NCBI RefSeq assembly: GCF_017873415.1
Contig: NZ_JAGGKD010000009.1
Span: 1-64,000 of the forward strand
From: Methanolobus bombayensis
Lineage (GTDB): Archaea; Halobacteriota; Methanosarcinia; Methanosarcinales; Methanosarcinaceae
DNA: 64,000 nt
Direction of reading: 5' to 3'
Shown: positions 43,244-52,570 of the stretch, piece by piece
Position numbering within the stretch: the first letter of the stretch is position 1
Layout of the letters: every line of letters begins with the position of its first letter
The notes under the pieces: model-generated
Database searches by the model: none
Told to the model about the DNA's origin: nothing
What the model saw: the letters and a program-made list of their open reading frames with translations, nothing else
Program-made: the position numbers and the translations under genes

Positions 43244-44725
43244 ATGAAAATACTGATAGCTACGGGCAGACTTGCTGAACAGACTGTAAGGGATGCGGTT
43301 GGTGACCGTGCCGATATACTTGTGGCTGACACTCAGATAGCCGCATTCATCACCCCTCGCAAACTGCTTAAAGCCATCAAAGACGATAGTTCAAATTTCG
43401 ATTATGATCTGATATTTATATCAGGTCTTGTTTCCGGTAATTTTGAAAAGGCAGAAAAGGAATTAGACTGCAAGATACGACTTGGTCCTAAACATGCCTA
43501 TGATCTTGATTTTATACTTCCATTCACAGAAACAATGGATTTCTCAACAGAGATCCCGGCCTGTGAGCTTCTGGCAGACGTAAGGCGTACTATGGCTATT
43601 GAAAAAATTGAAGAACTTGAGAATGCTGCCGATTGTCCACTGGAATTGCGAGGAATGAAGATTGGTGGCAGTTCCCGTATGAAGGTACTTGCAGAGGTTG
43701 TTGATGCCACAGGTCTTGACCCTGAAGCACTGGAACTTCGTATCCGTAGCTTTGAAATGAAAGGTGCCGATATGATCGACCTCGGTGCATCCCTGCATGC
43801 AGGTCCCTATGATGTGAAGCGAGCTATTAATATTGCACGCAGGACTACTGATCTTCCGTTAAGTATCGATACTCTTGATCCTGTACTCATCAGAGAAGCC
43901 CTCAATTGTGGCATTGATATGGTGCTCAGTCTTGATGGTAGCAATATTTCAGAGATTGCTTCTGAAATAGCAGCCCATGGGATTCCTGCTGTTGTGATAC
44001 CTGATCAGGGCGGAGGCTACGACAGTCTGATGAAAAATATTGAACTTGCCCGCAAAGCAGGTGTTGAAAAATTAATTGCAGACCCTGTTCTTGATCCGAT
44101 AGGTCATGGAATTGCCAGTTCTATTGTCGGGTACATGGAATTCCATGAAAAGAACCCTGATATCCCGGTTTTCTATGGAATAGGTAACGTTACAGAACTC
44201 ATAGATGTGGATTCAACAGGCGTTAATGCAACTCTTTGTGGAATCGGTGCAGAGGTAGGTGCAAGCATTCTTTTCACTCCGGAATATAGTAATAAAACTC
44301 AGGGTTCCATTAATGAACTTAAAAGGGCATCCCAGATGATGATATTGGCAAAAGAGCGTGAAAGTTCGCCAAAGGATCTGGGAATCGACCTGATAGAAAT
44401 CAAGGAAAAAAGAAGACGTACAGATTCTGTACTACCGGATCTTTTTGTCAATGCTGAGAAAAATAAGATGTGGACTGTTGACCCCAAAGGCAGCATCAGG
44501 ATTAGCATAATTCCTGACCGTTTTGGACTGAAAGACGGAAGTATCCTTGCTGAACATGATAGTGTATCGATTGTCGGAAAAAATGCCAGGGAAGTTATGG
44601 ATACTATTCTTAATATGGAATTGGTTTCAAGGATGGAGCATGCGGCTTATCTTGGACAGGAACTCAAAAAAGCGGAACTTGCCCTGAAGCTTGGAAGAAG
44701 TTATGCTCAGGACGATGAGTTTTAA
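43244..44725 (+). CDS. Dihydropteroate synthase-like protein (TIGR00284-type)
   Basis: A 493-residue archaeal protein. The middle (about 175-370) resembles the pterin-binding TIM barrel of dihydropteroate synthase ([50 protein letters not shown]), while N- and C-terminal domains are family-specific. The family's enzymatic role is unsettled; it may relate to methanopterin metabolism, which fits the many C1-carrier genes in such genomes. An upstream in-frame start at 43169 would add 25 hydrophobic residues. The ATG at 43244 gives [13 protein letters not shown], the family N-terminus. Its stop overlaps the convergent hydrolase gene by four bases. Confidence 0.88.
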   Translation: MKILIATGRLAEQTVRDAVGDRADILVADTQIAAFITPRKLLKAIKDDSSNFDYDLIFISGLVSGNFEKAEKELDCKIRLGPKHAYDLDFILPFTETMDFSTEIPACELLADVRRTMAIEKIEELENAADCPLELRGMKIGGSSRMKVLAEVVDATGLDPEALELRIRSFEMKGADMIDLGASLHAGPYDVKRAINIARRTTDLPLSIDTLDPVLIREALNCGIDMVLSLDGSNISEIASEIAAHGIPAVVIPDQGGGYDSLMKNIELARKAGVEKLIADPVLDPIGHGIASSIVGYMEFHEKNPDIPVFYGIGNVTELIDVDSTGVNATLCGIGAEVGASILFTPEYSNKTQGSINELKRASQMMILAKERESSPKDLGIDLIEIKEKRRRTDSVLPDLFVNAEKNKMWTVDPKGSIRISIIPDRFGLKDGSILAEHDSVSIVGKNAREVMDTILNMELVSRMEHAAYLGQELKKAELALKLGRSYAQDDEF

Positions 44726-45612
44726 GATTGAGAACTTGAATGTTTATTTTTTTGGGCAAGCATTTTAATAGCCTTAACAATCTCATCAGGCTTCTCTTCC
44801 GAAACAAAATGCCCGGCATCGGAAAAACGTATAATTTTTGCATCAGGGAATGTCTGTATCCATCTGTTCAGTTCTTTCTCCCTGAAAGCAATATCTTTCA
44901 TTCCCCACGCAATGAGAATGTTTTTGTCTCTTAATGTTTCATGTCTGTCCCATAAAGTCCTGAGCCATTCCGATGAACCGGTTATTTCTTTTGGAAATAC
45001 CCAGCATCCTTTTCTTTCTTCCGGACTGTTCCAGGGCATTAGATAATGTTTATGAATTTCAGGTGTAAGTCTTTTTTTGTCTCCAAAAGTTGATCTAACG
45101 ATATTGTTTGCAAAGAAATTGTAGTTTTTGATGAGCCATTTGCCTATGGGTCCACCAACGAATTTACTGAAAGCCTGATAATACCAGTCAGAGCTTACAG
45201 ACCAGAGCCATGTATTGGTAATTACTATGTTCCTGATACGATCAGGATGATCCATTGCATAGGAAAGTCCGATCGGTCCGCCCCAATCTCCAAATACAAG
45301 CGTAATTTCATGCAGATCTAAAGACTCAAGGACGCTATCCAGATTTTTTGCGTGATCCCTGGGTAAATATGAAAAATCCTTTGTTTTGTCAGATAATCCA
45401 AATCCTATGTGATCTGCTGCAATACATCTATGTGTTTCAGAAAGGTTTTTTATGAGGTTTCTAAATTCAAAAGACCATGATGGATTACCATGTATGAACA
45501 CCACAGGATTGCCCTTTCCCTCATCAACATAATGCATGTTGCCTGCATCTGTTCTGAAAAAGTGAGATTTAAAAGGATATTCCTCTCTGTTTAACCATTC
45601 AGGATATTCCAT
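44722..45612 (-). CDS. Haloalkane dehalogenase-like alpha/beta hydrolase
   Basis: A 296-residue alpha/beta-hydrolase. Motifs: oxyanion FVHGNPSWSFEFRNL (about 32-46), nucleophile elbow VFGDWGGPIGLSYAM with Asp followed by Trp as in haloalkane dehalogenases (about 107), a helical cap (about 130-220), acid Asp in IAWGMKDIAFREKEL, and the catalytic His in FSDAGHFVSEEKPDEI. The Asp nucleophile suggests dehalogenase or epoxide-hydrolase-type chemistry; the substrate is unknown. It is convergent with the pteroate-synthase-like gene, overlapping by four bases. Confidence 0.87.
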   Translation of the reverse strand: MEYPEWLNREEYPFKSHFFRTDAGNMHYVDEGKGNPVVFIHGNPSWSFEFRNLIKNLSETHRCIAADHIGFGLSDKTKDFSYLPRDHAKNLDSVLESLDLHEITLVFGDWGGPIGLSYAMDHPDRIRNIVITNTWLWSVSSDWYYQAFSKFVGGPIGKWLIKNYNFFANNIVRSTFGDKKRLTPEIHKHYLMPWNSPEERKGCWVFPKEITGSSEWLRTLWDRHETLRDKNILIAWGMKDIAFREKELNRWIQTFPDAKIIRFSDAGHFVSEEKPDEIVKAIKMLAQKNKHSSSQS

Positions 45613-45805
45613 ATAAAGCCATTAATTTTTCCTGTTTAAAGTTTTTTTGTTTATTAGTATTCAATTGTGATTCTAAATTCTGCCTTTTCTGTGGTGAACA
45701 ATTATTTACAAAAATCTAAATTTTTTTTATTTTTCTCAGGGTGCTGGAATAACATAGAAATAATTAGTCATCTTTATATAAATGCACAATTATATTGTGA
45801 GTTAG

Positions 45806-47281
45806 ATGACAACTTCGAAGTATAAGATTCTCATTGTTGATGATGAACCGCTGAATGTGGAATTATTATCTGTTTATCTTGGGGACGATTATGATATTGT
45901 GACTTCCTATAACGGAAAAGATGCTCTTGAAAAAGTCAAAGATGAGTGCCCCGATCTGATGCTTCTGGATGTAATGATGCCTGAAATGGATGGGTATGAT
46001 GTATGTCGTGTGATACGCAACGAGTTCAATATGGATTTCATGCCAATTATCATGGTAACTGCTCTGACCGACAAAGCAGACCATCAGCGTGGAATCGAAG
46101 CTGGTGCAGATGATTTTCTCAAAAAACCCGTAGGAAAGTTCGAACTTGAAAAGAAGATTGATTCTCTTCTAAGGATAAAACAGCATCATGACAATCTGTT
46201 AACCGAGAAGAACAAGGCATATTATTATCTGGACTATGTAGGAATTTTAGTAGCTGTTCTTGACCTTGATTTTAAAGTAACAACGATAAATAAGAAAGGT
46301 TCTGATTTTCTTGGATACACTCCTGATAAAATAGTTGGCAAGGAATGGATAGAGGAATTTATTCCGCGTGATTATGTAAGTGAGATCAGATCTCATTATG
46401 ATGGTATTGTTTCTGGTGATGTTAAGCCCTATGAATACAGTGAGTTCCCTGTTATCATAAGTACGGGTGAGGAACGCCTGTTCAGATGGTATGATTCACC
46501 ATTGAAAGATGATTTTGGCAATAATGTTGGTGTTCTGATCTCCGGAGAAGACATAACTGAGATCAGAGAGGCTGAAAAACAGCTAAAGGAGTATGCTGAC
46601 CAGCTGGAGCGCTCAAACGATCTCAAAGATCTGTTTACAGATGTCATGAGGCATGATCTGCTTAATCCTGCAGGTCTTATTAAATCATTTGTCGATCTGC
46701 TTATCGAAATTGAAACGGATGACAGAAAAAAAGATCTTCTGAACAACGTAAATGAAGCAACTGAAAAGCTTGTGTCCATGATAGAAGATGCTGCCCAGCT
46801 TGCCAAACTGGAATCTGTTGATGATATCAGTTTTGTTAAGGTCAATCTGAATTCAATGATTGAAGATGTAGTTAGTGAGTTTACTCATAGTGCAAGGGAA
46901 AAAAGTATCAATATCAATTTGAAGATGGATGAGGATTGTTATGCCGTTGCAAATCCCATGATAGAAAGAGTTTTTGTAAACCTGCTATCCAACTCAATAA
47001 AGTACAGTCCAGATGGAAGTACCATTACAATAAATGTTATGGATATCGAAGACAAGTGGCGAATAAGTTTTACTGACCAGGGCGATGGTATACCAAATGA
47101 AAGTAAGGCTTCTGTTTTTGAACGCTTCAAGAGGCTCCATAAGGAAAATATACGGGGCACAGGCATTGGTCTTGCTATTGTCAAAAGAATTATGGATCTT
47201 CACATGGAGGTCATTGATGTTGATGACAACCCTGAAGGACAGGGTAGTGTATTCTGGATGACGCTGAAAAAACATTTATGA
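45806..47281 (+). CDS. Receiver-PAS-histidine kinase signalling protein
   Basis: A 491-residue cytosolic kinase. An N-terminal receiver (1-~120, phospho-acceptor Asp55 in LLDVMMPEMDGY, Lys in DFLKKPV) is followed by a linker helix, a PAS domain (about 145-255) and a coiled coil. HisKA has His283 (FTDVMRHDLLNPAGL). The HATPase (about 375-490) has intact N box NLLSNSIKYS, FTDQGDGIP and GTGIGLAIVKR. An input receiver upstream of a kinase suggests a phosphorelay intermediate. There is no DNA-binding output and no transmembrane segment. It is a monocistronic unit with a TTTATATAAATG-type promoter about 25 bases before the start. Confidence 0.9.
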   Translation: MTTSKYKILIVDDEPLNVELLSVYLGDDYDIVTSYNGKDALEKVKDECPDLMLLDVMMPEMDGYDVCRVIRNEFNMDFMPIIMVTALTDKADHQRGIEAGADDFLKKPVGKFELEKKIDSLLRIKQHHDNLLTEKNKAYYYLDYVGILVAVLDLDFKVTTINKKGSDFLGYTPDKIVGKEWIEEFIPRDYVSEIRSHYDGIVSGDVKPYEYSEFPVIISTGEERLFRWYDSPLKDDFGNNVGVLISGEDITEIREAEKQLKEYADQLERSNDLKDLFTDVMRHDLLNPAGLIKSFVDLLIEIETDDRKKDLLNNVNEATEKLVSMIEDAAQLAKLESVDDISFVKVNLNSMIEDVVSEFTHSAREKSININLKMDEDCYAVANPMIERVFVNLLSNSIKYSPDGSTITINVMDIEDKWRISFTDQGDGIPNESKASVFERFKRLHKENIRGTGIGLAIVKRIMDLHMEVIDVDDNPEGQGSVFWMTLKKHL

Positions 47282-47474
47282 TTATAGTCTTTTATTTTTG
47301 ACTTGCTATTATGGAAAATATCAATCACAACTTTCATATCATATATTTTCATATTAGCCAGCAGTGAGTGATACCATAGGTAGCTAATTGAGCGTATTTA
47401 TTGCCTGAAAAGACGGTAAATATATATGTTCCAGTGCCTAATGTCACCCGATTAACAGGTTAAGAGTGATAAAC

Positions 47475-48437
47475 GTGATAAGTGTCAACGAAAAGGGATT
47501 AGCTATAATCGATGAAATGCTTGACTGGGAAGAAGAACTGAAAGTCGAGTCCATGGAACTTGAGAACGGCGCTACCGTCATTGACTGTGGTGTGAATATA
47601 GAAGGTGGTTATGATGCAGGTATGTATCTGTCCCGTCTCTGTCTTGCAGATCTTGCAGACATCAGCTACACCAAGTTCGATCTGGATGGTCTTCCGGTAC
47701 CAGCTATTCAGGTAGCAACAGACCATCCAACTGTCGCATGTATGGCATCCCAATACGCAGGCTGGAGAATTGCAGTCGGTAAATATTTCGGTATGGGTTC
47801 AGGTCCTGCAAGGGCACTGGGTCTTAAGCCAAAAGAATTGTATGAAGAAATAGGCTACAAGGATGACTCAGAATTCGCTGTTCTTGTAATGGAATCAAGT
47901 GCATTACCAAATGAAGAGGTTGTCGAATACATTGCAAAGCACTGCAGTGTCGACCCTGAGAACGTTTACATTGCTGTAGCACCAACAGCATCAATTGCAG
48001 GAAGTGTACAGATCTCAGCACGTATAGTCGAGACCGGTATCCACAAGCTTGAGTCAATTGGCTACGATATCAACACAATCAAGAGTGGTTTCGGTGTTGC
48101 TCCTATCGCACCAGTAGTCGGTGATGACACAAAGTGCATGGGTTCAACCAATGACTGTATCATCTACTGTGGTGAGACTTACTACACCGTTGAGTACGGA
48201 GATGTCGAGAAGCTTGAAGAGCTTGTCAAGAAGGCTCCGTCCACAACCTCAAGGGACTTCGGTAAACCATTCTACACAACCTTCAAGGAAGCAGAGTTTG
48301 ACTTCTTCAAGGTTGACGCAGGAATGTTCGCACCAGCCAAGATAACAGTGAATGATGTCAAGAGTAAGAAGTCATTCACAAGCGGAAGGATTAACCCTGG
48401 TATTCTCCTGGAATCCTTCGGCATAAAAGAGGTCTGA
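47475..48437 (+). CDS. mch: Methenyltetrahydromethanopterin cyclohydrolase
   Basis: A 320-residue cytosolic enzyme that interconverts N5,N10-methenyl-H4MPT and N5-formyl-H4MPT in the central C1 pathway of methanogenesis (oxidative branch during methylotrophic growth). The sequence is closely like Methanosarcina Mch: [73 protein letters not shown], and [18 protein letters not shown]. The GTG at 47475 gives MISVNEKG as in M. barkeri; a GTG at 47466 is a close alternative. A TATA box (AAATATATATG, about 47418-47428) gives a short leader. A perfect hairpin follows at 48483. Confidence 0.97.
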   Translation: MISVNEKGLAIIDEMLDWEEELKVESMELENGATVIDCGVNIEGGYDAGMYLSRLCLADLADISYTKFDLDGLPVPAIQVATDHPTVACMASQYAGWRIAVGKYFGMGSGPARALGLKPKELYEEIGYKDDSEFAVLVMESSALPNEEVVEYIAKHCSVDPENVYIAVAPTASIAGSVQISARIVETGIHKLESIGYDINTIKSGFGVAPIAPVVGDDTKCMGSTNDCIIYCGETYYTVEYGDVEKLEELVKKAPSTTSRDFGKPFYTTFKEAEFDFFKVDAGMFAPAKITVNDVKSKKSFTSGRINPGILLESFGIKEV

Positions 48438-48482
48438 ACTTAAGACTCAGACTTATATCTCTGACATACTCAAATAATACCG

Positions 48483-48516
48483 ATACAACCTTAAAGGTTG
48501 TATTACTTTTTTCCTT
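48483..48516 (+). terminator. Perfect hairpin with T-run after mch
   Basis: ATACAACC (48483-48490) pairs with GGTTGTAT (48496-48503); TTAAA between them lets the stem extend by two more pairs. TACTTTTTTCCTTTT follows. Because the next gene's ribosome site is at 48519, this may terminate mch transcripts partly and attenuate the gene downstream. Confidence 0.7.
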
Positions 48517-48528
48517 TTGGAGATAGTA

Positions 48529-49002
48529 ATGGATATCATAAGTACTTCAAAAGGTATCGGTGGACAGCTTACAGAATTCAGGAAACTTGTAAAAGATTCA
48601 AAAAGGATCACTTTTATCGGTACTGTTGGTTTTTGCACACCATTTGCCGAGCTTATGGCATTTGTCATGAGAGGAACAGACAAGGAGATGGTTTTCCTCC
48701 CTAATCTGCGTTCAGATGAAGCACGTAAGATAGTCTCATCATCGCATGGTATGCAACTTGGTGCTACAACAGACCCTGCTGCAGATACTGTTGTTCTTCT
48801 CGGAGGGCTCGCAATGCCAAAGATAGGCGTTGATCCTGCAAAGATGAAAGAGCTTGTTGATGAACTGCTGAAAGATGCTGAACAAAAGCTGATAATAGGT
48901 GTCTGCTTCCAGTCAATGCTCATAGGCTGCAATTGGCCTGACTTGATAGATTTCGATTACATCATTGATGCAGATATGACAAACGAGATCAAAAAACTAT
49001 AA
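48529..49002 (+). CDS. DUF2124 family protein
   Basis: A 157-residue protein of a family found in methanogens (DUF2124). The sequence has an alpha/beta pattern with a FIGTVGFCTPFAELMAFV loop near the N-terminus, a central TVVLLGGLAMPKIGV and a later ICVCFQSMLIG-like segment (IGVCFQSMLIGCNW). The function is unknown to me. A TTG at 48517 is in frame, but the ATG at 48529 has a GGAG six bases upstream and is preferred. It follows mch by 91 bases, across a strong hairpin, and may be read through from the mch promoter. Confidence 0.8.
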   Translation: MDIISTSKGIGGQLTEFRKLVKDSKRITFIGTVGFCTPFAELMAFVMRGTDKEMVFLPNLRSDEARKIVSSSHGMQLGATTDPAADTVVLLGGLAMPKIGVDPAKMKELVDELLKDAEQKLIIGVCFQSMLIGCNWPDLIDFDYIIDADMTNEIKKL

Positions 49003-49014
49003 ACTAATTTTATA

Positions 49015-49252
49015 AATGGAGCGTAAAACCCCTTGGTCTTTAGCCAAGGGGATGTAAGCGTCCAATAACGAAACAACATTTAAATAATATTGTGTTCTTT
49101 TAAGTATATATAGTTACGAAAACCAAGTGACTATAACTTCAACTAATTCAAACACCGTTGGGACAACGGGAAGGGCCTGTGGAGTTGTTCTCATGAGAGA
49201 AAGCGAAGAAGCAGGAAGCCACGAAGTCTTTAGCTTCGAGGTAGTTCACTTC
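49015..49252 (+). mobile_element. Internally deleted IS605-type element (MITE) with left-end hairpin and tnpB 3' end
   Basis: A ~235-bp derivative. The left end has a perfect hairpin CCCCTTGG-TCTTTAG-CCAAGGGG (49029-49051) followed by ATGTAAGCGTCC, matching the position and sequence style of the tnpA-proximal end of the intact element (55845-55880). The middle shares ATATAGTTAC-AAA with the tnpA-tnpB gap of that element. The right part is a tnpB 3' remnant: frame TVGTTGRACG mirrors TnpB AVGTTVKACG, and 15 bases GAAGCAGGAAGCCAC (49208-49222) are identical to 57439-57453. A hairpin CGAAG-TCTTTAG-CTTCG (49222-49238) and TAGTTCAC (49242-49249) end it. The tnpA and most of tnpB are gone. Borders are approximate. 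Confidence 0.7.
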
Positions 49253-49259
49253 TTTAGCT

Positions 49260-50270
49260 TTAAGAGATCCTGGCGTCAACAACCACATGCCAGACGCCCG
49301 GAGAATATTTTTTGATTTTACGACAATCCAGTATTTCAAAAGTTCTTCCGGCTTTCAGAGCTGCATTTTCTATTCTCTTGATTGGTCTTGAGAATACCTG
49401 ACTTTCAGGTGTGGTTTCATGATAATGGATAACTCCACCTTCTGGTTTCAGTGCAGCAATTCCTGAGTCAAGATAATGATGTGTGGTGTTCACATATCCC
49501 ATCAGAACCCTGTCAGCGACTCCCTTTGGTGCCAGTTCCGCACAATCTCCATTTCGTGCTTCAACAATGTGTTCCACTTTGTTCAGGGCTATGTTCTTTT
49601 TCAGGTATCCGCAGGATTCAGGATTGATCTCAATTGCAATGATCTTCTCAGGTTTTGCGTGAACTGCCATGGGAATCGTAAAATAACCGATTCCTGCAAA
49701 CATGTCGACTATTGTCTCATGCATACCGATCTTGCTCATAAGCTTTTTCTCGTGAAGATTACCTTTGGAGAACATCACTTTCGTAACATCCAGCTTAAAT
49801 AGGCAACCATGTTCTTTGTTAATGGTTTCCGTGTTATTTCCAATAAGGATCTCTCTTTTCGGTAGTCTGAACTGACCGCTGATCCCCAGGTCACGCACAA
49901 CTGTATTGCATGAAGGGTACATTCTGAGCAAAGTTTCAGCAATCATTAATTTAAGATGATCTATGGAGGGGTCTATTGTGACAATTATGACTTTTCCGAT
50001 AATATGCCATCCGGACGGGAGTTTCTCAAGTTCATCTGCGGAAATATCATCTCTTAGTGTATCTTCCAGAGATTGCCATTTTTTGTAAAATTCAGGAGAT
50101 TCCTGAATATATGTTTTAAAACCTTCAATGTTCTCTGTTACTGGTATCTCAAGCAAAAGCTGGCCTTTGTCAATGACTTTTATCTTGCGCTCTTGATCAA
50201 GTCTCCCTGAGTCTGCCAGTTCAATTCTCACTTTTTCTGCATTTTTTATTGGTACGCGGATACATTTTCT
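49260..50270 (-). CDS. taw2: tRNA(Phe) 4-demethylwyosine aminocarboxypropyltransferase (Taw2/Tyw2-like)
   Basis: A 336-residue Trm5-superfamily enzyme. The SAM-binding core has VDMFAGIGYFTIPMAVHA and IIAIEINPESCGYLKKNI. The catalytic-region motif is RVLMGYVNTTHHYL, where Trm5 methylases have NLP, and the end is RKIKKYSPGVWHVVVDARIS. Both features match Taw2 (M. jannaschii MJ1557-like) rather than Trm5. Taw2 transfers an aminocarboxypropyl group to the tricyclic base at position 37 of tRNA-Phe. A TTG at 50336 and an ATG at 50324 are in frame; the ATG at 50270 gives MRKCIRVPIKNAEK, the family N-terminus. Its stop adjoins the MITE. The promoter is shared with divergent msvR. Confidence 0.85.
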   Translation of the reverse strand, partial: RKCIRVPIKNAEKVRIELADSGRLDQERKIKVIDKGQLLLEIPVTENIEGFKTYIQESPEFYKKWQSLEDTLRDDISADELEKLPSGWHIIGKVIIVTIDPSIDHLKLMIAETLLRMYPSCNTVVRDLGISGQFRLPKREILIGNNTETINKEHGCLFKLDVTKVMFSKGNLHEKKLMSKIGMHETIVDMFAGIGYFTIPMAVHAKPEKIIAIEINPESCGYLKKNIALNKVEHIVEARNGDCAELAPKGVADRVLMGYVNTTHHYLDSGIAALKPEGGVIHYHETTPESQVFSRPIKRIENAALKAGRTFEILDCRKIKKYSPGVWHVVVDARIS

Positions 50271-50361
50271 CATTTTTATCAGGTTGTAAGCACTTTTTCT
50301 GTCATCTGGTGAATTATAATCCATAACACAAATCAAGGCTTTAAATACTGTTTATAACTCA

Positions 50362-50388
50362 TTCGTTTCATAGCGAACATTTAAATAC
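50362..50388 (+). promoter_or_regulatory. msvR promoter: TTCG-N8-CGAA operator and TATA box
   Basis: An inverted repeat TTCG (50362-50365) with CGAA (50374-50377) spaced by eight bases lies directly upstream of a TTTAAATA box (50380-50387), about 30 bases before the ATG at 50412. MsvR-family regulators are reported to bind a TTCG-type repeat found upstream of msvR genes, so this fits autoregulation. Confidence 0.65.
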
Positions 50389-50411
50389 ATTGTCGTTTTA
50401 TTCATAATTGC

Positions 50412-51152
50412 ATGAACAACGGAGACAACACAGCTATTTTTTCCACTGATATTGGAGTTATTGCTCTTAATGGTTCTGTAAAGATTAAAATACTTGACTT
50501 TCTCAAATCCGGTTGTAAATCTTTTGATGAGATAGTGCACCACACTGGAAAGGCCAAATCTACCATTTCTGTTCATCTGAATGATCTGAAAAGCCAGAAT
50601 CTCCTTGAAGAAACAATTGATCCAAGTGATAAAAGAAAAAAAGTCTATTTTCTGAGGTGTCAGTATGTGGCATGTTCCCAGGAACCGGGAATGAAACACT
50701 ATACTGAAATGCTGGATCTTATAGCTTCTCCTGAAGTGCATTCATTTGGTTGTCTTAAATGTCTTTTTCATGCGGTACAATATGGTTTCAGGGCACATGG
50801 TGTCAATTGTGACCCCATCATGCGTAAGATAGGTAATGATGTTGGTAACAGTCTGTCGAGAAATATTGCTTCACATGAACCTGAAAGAATTCTGCAGGAA
50901 ATGCTGGATTTCTGGGAAGAAAATGATATTGGGAGTTTTACAATCCTTGAAACTGATCCCATAAAGCTTGCTGTTCATAACTTTTTTGATTGCCGTTCCA
51001 TTCCCATTAAGGAAAAGACATTATGCTCATTTGCCCAGGGTGTCTTTGAAGGTGTATTCAGGGCAAAAATGGGCGGGGAATGTGTAATGCAAATGATCGG
51101 TCAATGCGACGATAATTGCGATTCCTGCCTTTTCAAGATGATAAAATTATAG
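50412..51152 (+). CDS. msvR: MsvR-type redox-sensing transcription regulator (HTH + V4R)
   Basis: A 246-residue methanogen-specific regulator. Residues ~15-90 are an ArsR-like winged helix (DEIVHHTGKAKSTISVHLND recognition segment, wing SDKRKKVYFL). Residues ~120-246 are a V4R domain. Cys-rich motifs are CLKC (near 115) and the terminal GGECVMQMIGQCDDNCDSC region (three closely spaced Cys). MsvR proteins change DNA binding with the redox state of V4R cysteines and control oxidative-stress genes. It is divergent from taw2 and has a TTCG-CGAA operator before its TATA box. No oxidative-stress target gene is adjacent here. Confidence 0.88.
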   Translation: MNNGDNTAIFSTDIGVIALNGSVKIKILDFLKSGCKSFDEIVHHTGKAKSTISVHLNDLKSQNLLEETIDPSDKRKKVYFLRCQYVACSQEPGMKHYTEMLDLIASPEVHSFGCLKCLFHAVQYGFRAHGVNCDPIMRKIGNDVGNSLSRNIASHEPERILQEMLDFWEENDIGSFTILETDPIKLAVHNFFDCRSIPIKEKTLCSFAQGVFEGVFRAKMGGECVMQMIGQCDDNCDSCLFKMIKL

Positions 51153-51176
51153 TTTTAACACTATTACTTACGAATA

Positions 51177-51863
51177 CTAATTCGAAGTCCTAATAACTCC
51201 AAGCTCACCTTTTACCAGTTTTCCTATTGCAGCAACAATACCCGGCCCATCAGTATTTTCCCTGCATGTTATCATGTGTTCCATAAGCCCAAGTCTTTCA
51301 ATTCCATAAATGTCCCTGGAATGGCCTGTTTTTTTGATTGCTGCTTTAAGTTCGGACCTTGTAACCGAATTTGCAATTACTCTATCCTGATCGGATTTCT
51401 TCCAGCTCCACCACTGGTCTGCCTGTTCTTTGGTAAAAACCCCTTCATTTTTATTTTCATCAGTGATTTTGATCTTTACAGGCATATGGCCTATTATTCC
51501 AAAACGGGTAGCTATCTGTTTTGCTGTTCCGTTTCCAAGAACAGTAAGATTTTTTCGGGGAAGAGTCACAAGAACTCCGACATCAACAACAATCTCCTCA
51601 TCATGTATCTGTCGTATTAATCCGTGATAACTCTCATTATTTAAAAGTTCTTTAACAGGTGTTCCATATTTCTGTACAAGGAAATTGGAAGCAAACTCAT
51701 TATCCTCTCCGGTAATATCAACAGTAAGCCAGTTATCATCACTTACCGAGAATTCAGCAGAAGCATCAAGCTCCTTAATTTCATTATTTATCAATACTTC
51801 AGCAGAATGAGTTGCTCTTTCCCTGTTGCCGTAGATCTTGATCAATAGTTTTGAAGTGACCAT
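51177..51863 (-). CDS. DUF2110 family protein
   Basis: A 228-residue protein of an archaeal family of unknown function. The N-terminus (LLIKIYGNRERATHSAEVLI) and the RQIHDEEIVVDVGVL and MPVKIKI-like strands alternate as in an RNA-binding beta fold, and the conserved KEQADQWWSWKKSDQDRVIAN segment is near residue 145. It ends near the HTH gene, from which it is separated by 16 bases on the same strand. The two genes may form an operon. A link to RNA binding is only suggested by the basic, beta-rich pattern. Confidence 0.75.
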   Translation of the reverse strand: MVTSKLLIKIYGNRERATHSAEVLINNEIKELDASAEFSVSDDNWLTVDITGEDNEFASNFLVQKYGTPVKELLNNESYHGLIRQIHDEEIVVDVGVLVTLPRKNLTVLGNGTAKQIATRFGIIGHMPVKIKITDENKNEGVFTKEQADQWWSWKKSDQDRVIANSVTRSELKAAIKKTGHSRDIYGIERLGLMEHMITCRENTDGPGIVAAIGKLVKGELGVIRTSN

Positions 51864-51879
51864 TTTATTATCCTTTCAG

Positions 51880-52461
51880 TTATTGTTTCATCACAAGGTC
51901 AAAGATATTCTGTATCTCTGTAAGCTTGTCCAGCCCCTCGTCATCAATGAGCTCTTCATTCTCTTCTATTGAATTTAAGAGTAACTGGATATCTCTGCTG
52001 AAAGGACCTATTTTCATTTTCATGACCTGCAATTCTGCGTTACTTTCCGAAAGATCGGCATATGTGGTCATTATTTGCTGATGCAGCCTGTCTATATGAT
52101 CAAGGGTCACTTTTTTGTCTTCTTCTGACTCCATTGATTCCTGGTCACTGACTCCATCAATATCCTGGTCATGTGAATCTTCAGGTGATTCACCTTCTAT
52201 TGCCATTATCAGATTTTTAAGAGCTTCCACAACCCTGTAACCGTGATCTGTAAGTTCCACATATTTAACACGTCCCTCAACAGAGAATTGAACAAGTCCG
52301 TATTCTTCCATTTTTGACAGTATTTTGGTTGTGTGAGCAAACGTGGAATTTATCTCTTTAGTGATCACCGATGCATAGGTTTTTTGAAAGGACCAAATAG
52401 CCAGAAGGGCAAGGGTTGGTTTTTCCTGCAAAAAAAGTTGTTCAGCATATTCTTTAGTCAT
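51880..52461 (-). CDS. Winged-helix transcription regulator with helical C-terminus
   Basis: A 193-residue protein. The first ~90 residues form an HTH/winged-helix domain: KPTLALLAIWSFQKTYASVI then ITKEINSTFAHTTKILSKME (recognition helix), then the wing LVQFSVEGRVKYVELTDHGY. An acidic linker (about 95-120) leads to a long helical, probably coiled-coil region (about 125-193: MTTYADLSESNAELQVMKMK). The plan suggests a dimeric MarR/PadR-like repressor. It is the first gene of a short operon with the DUF2110 gene. Target unknown. Confidence 0.78.
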   Translation of the reverse strand: MTKEYAEQLFLQEKPTLALLAIWSFQKTYASVITKEINSTFAHTTKILSKMEEYGLVQFSVEGRVKYVELTDHGYRVVEALKNLIMAIEGESPEDSHDQDIDGVSDQESMESEEDKKVTLDHIDRLHQQIMTTYADLSESNAELQVMKMKIGPFSRDIQLLLNSIEENEELIDDEGLDKLTEIQNIFDLVMKQ

Positions 52462-52570
52462 ACGATTTCCCCTCTAATATAGCGTTGAGTACCCTTGTTT
52501 TAAAAAACATCATAATACCTTGAATTATATATTATAATATATATCATTAAAATAAAAATACTATATATTT

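Noticed and set aside
49127-49315. 62-codon plus-strand frame near taw2
   Set aside because: Its middle is the tnpB C-terminal remnant of the deleted IS605 derivative and the rest runs into the taw2 gene antisense.
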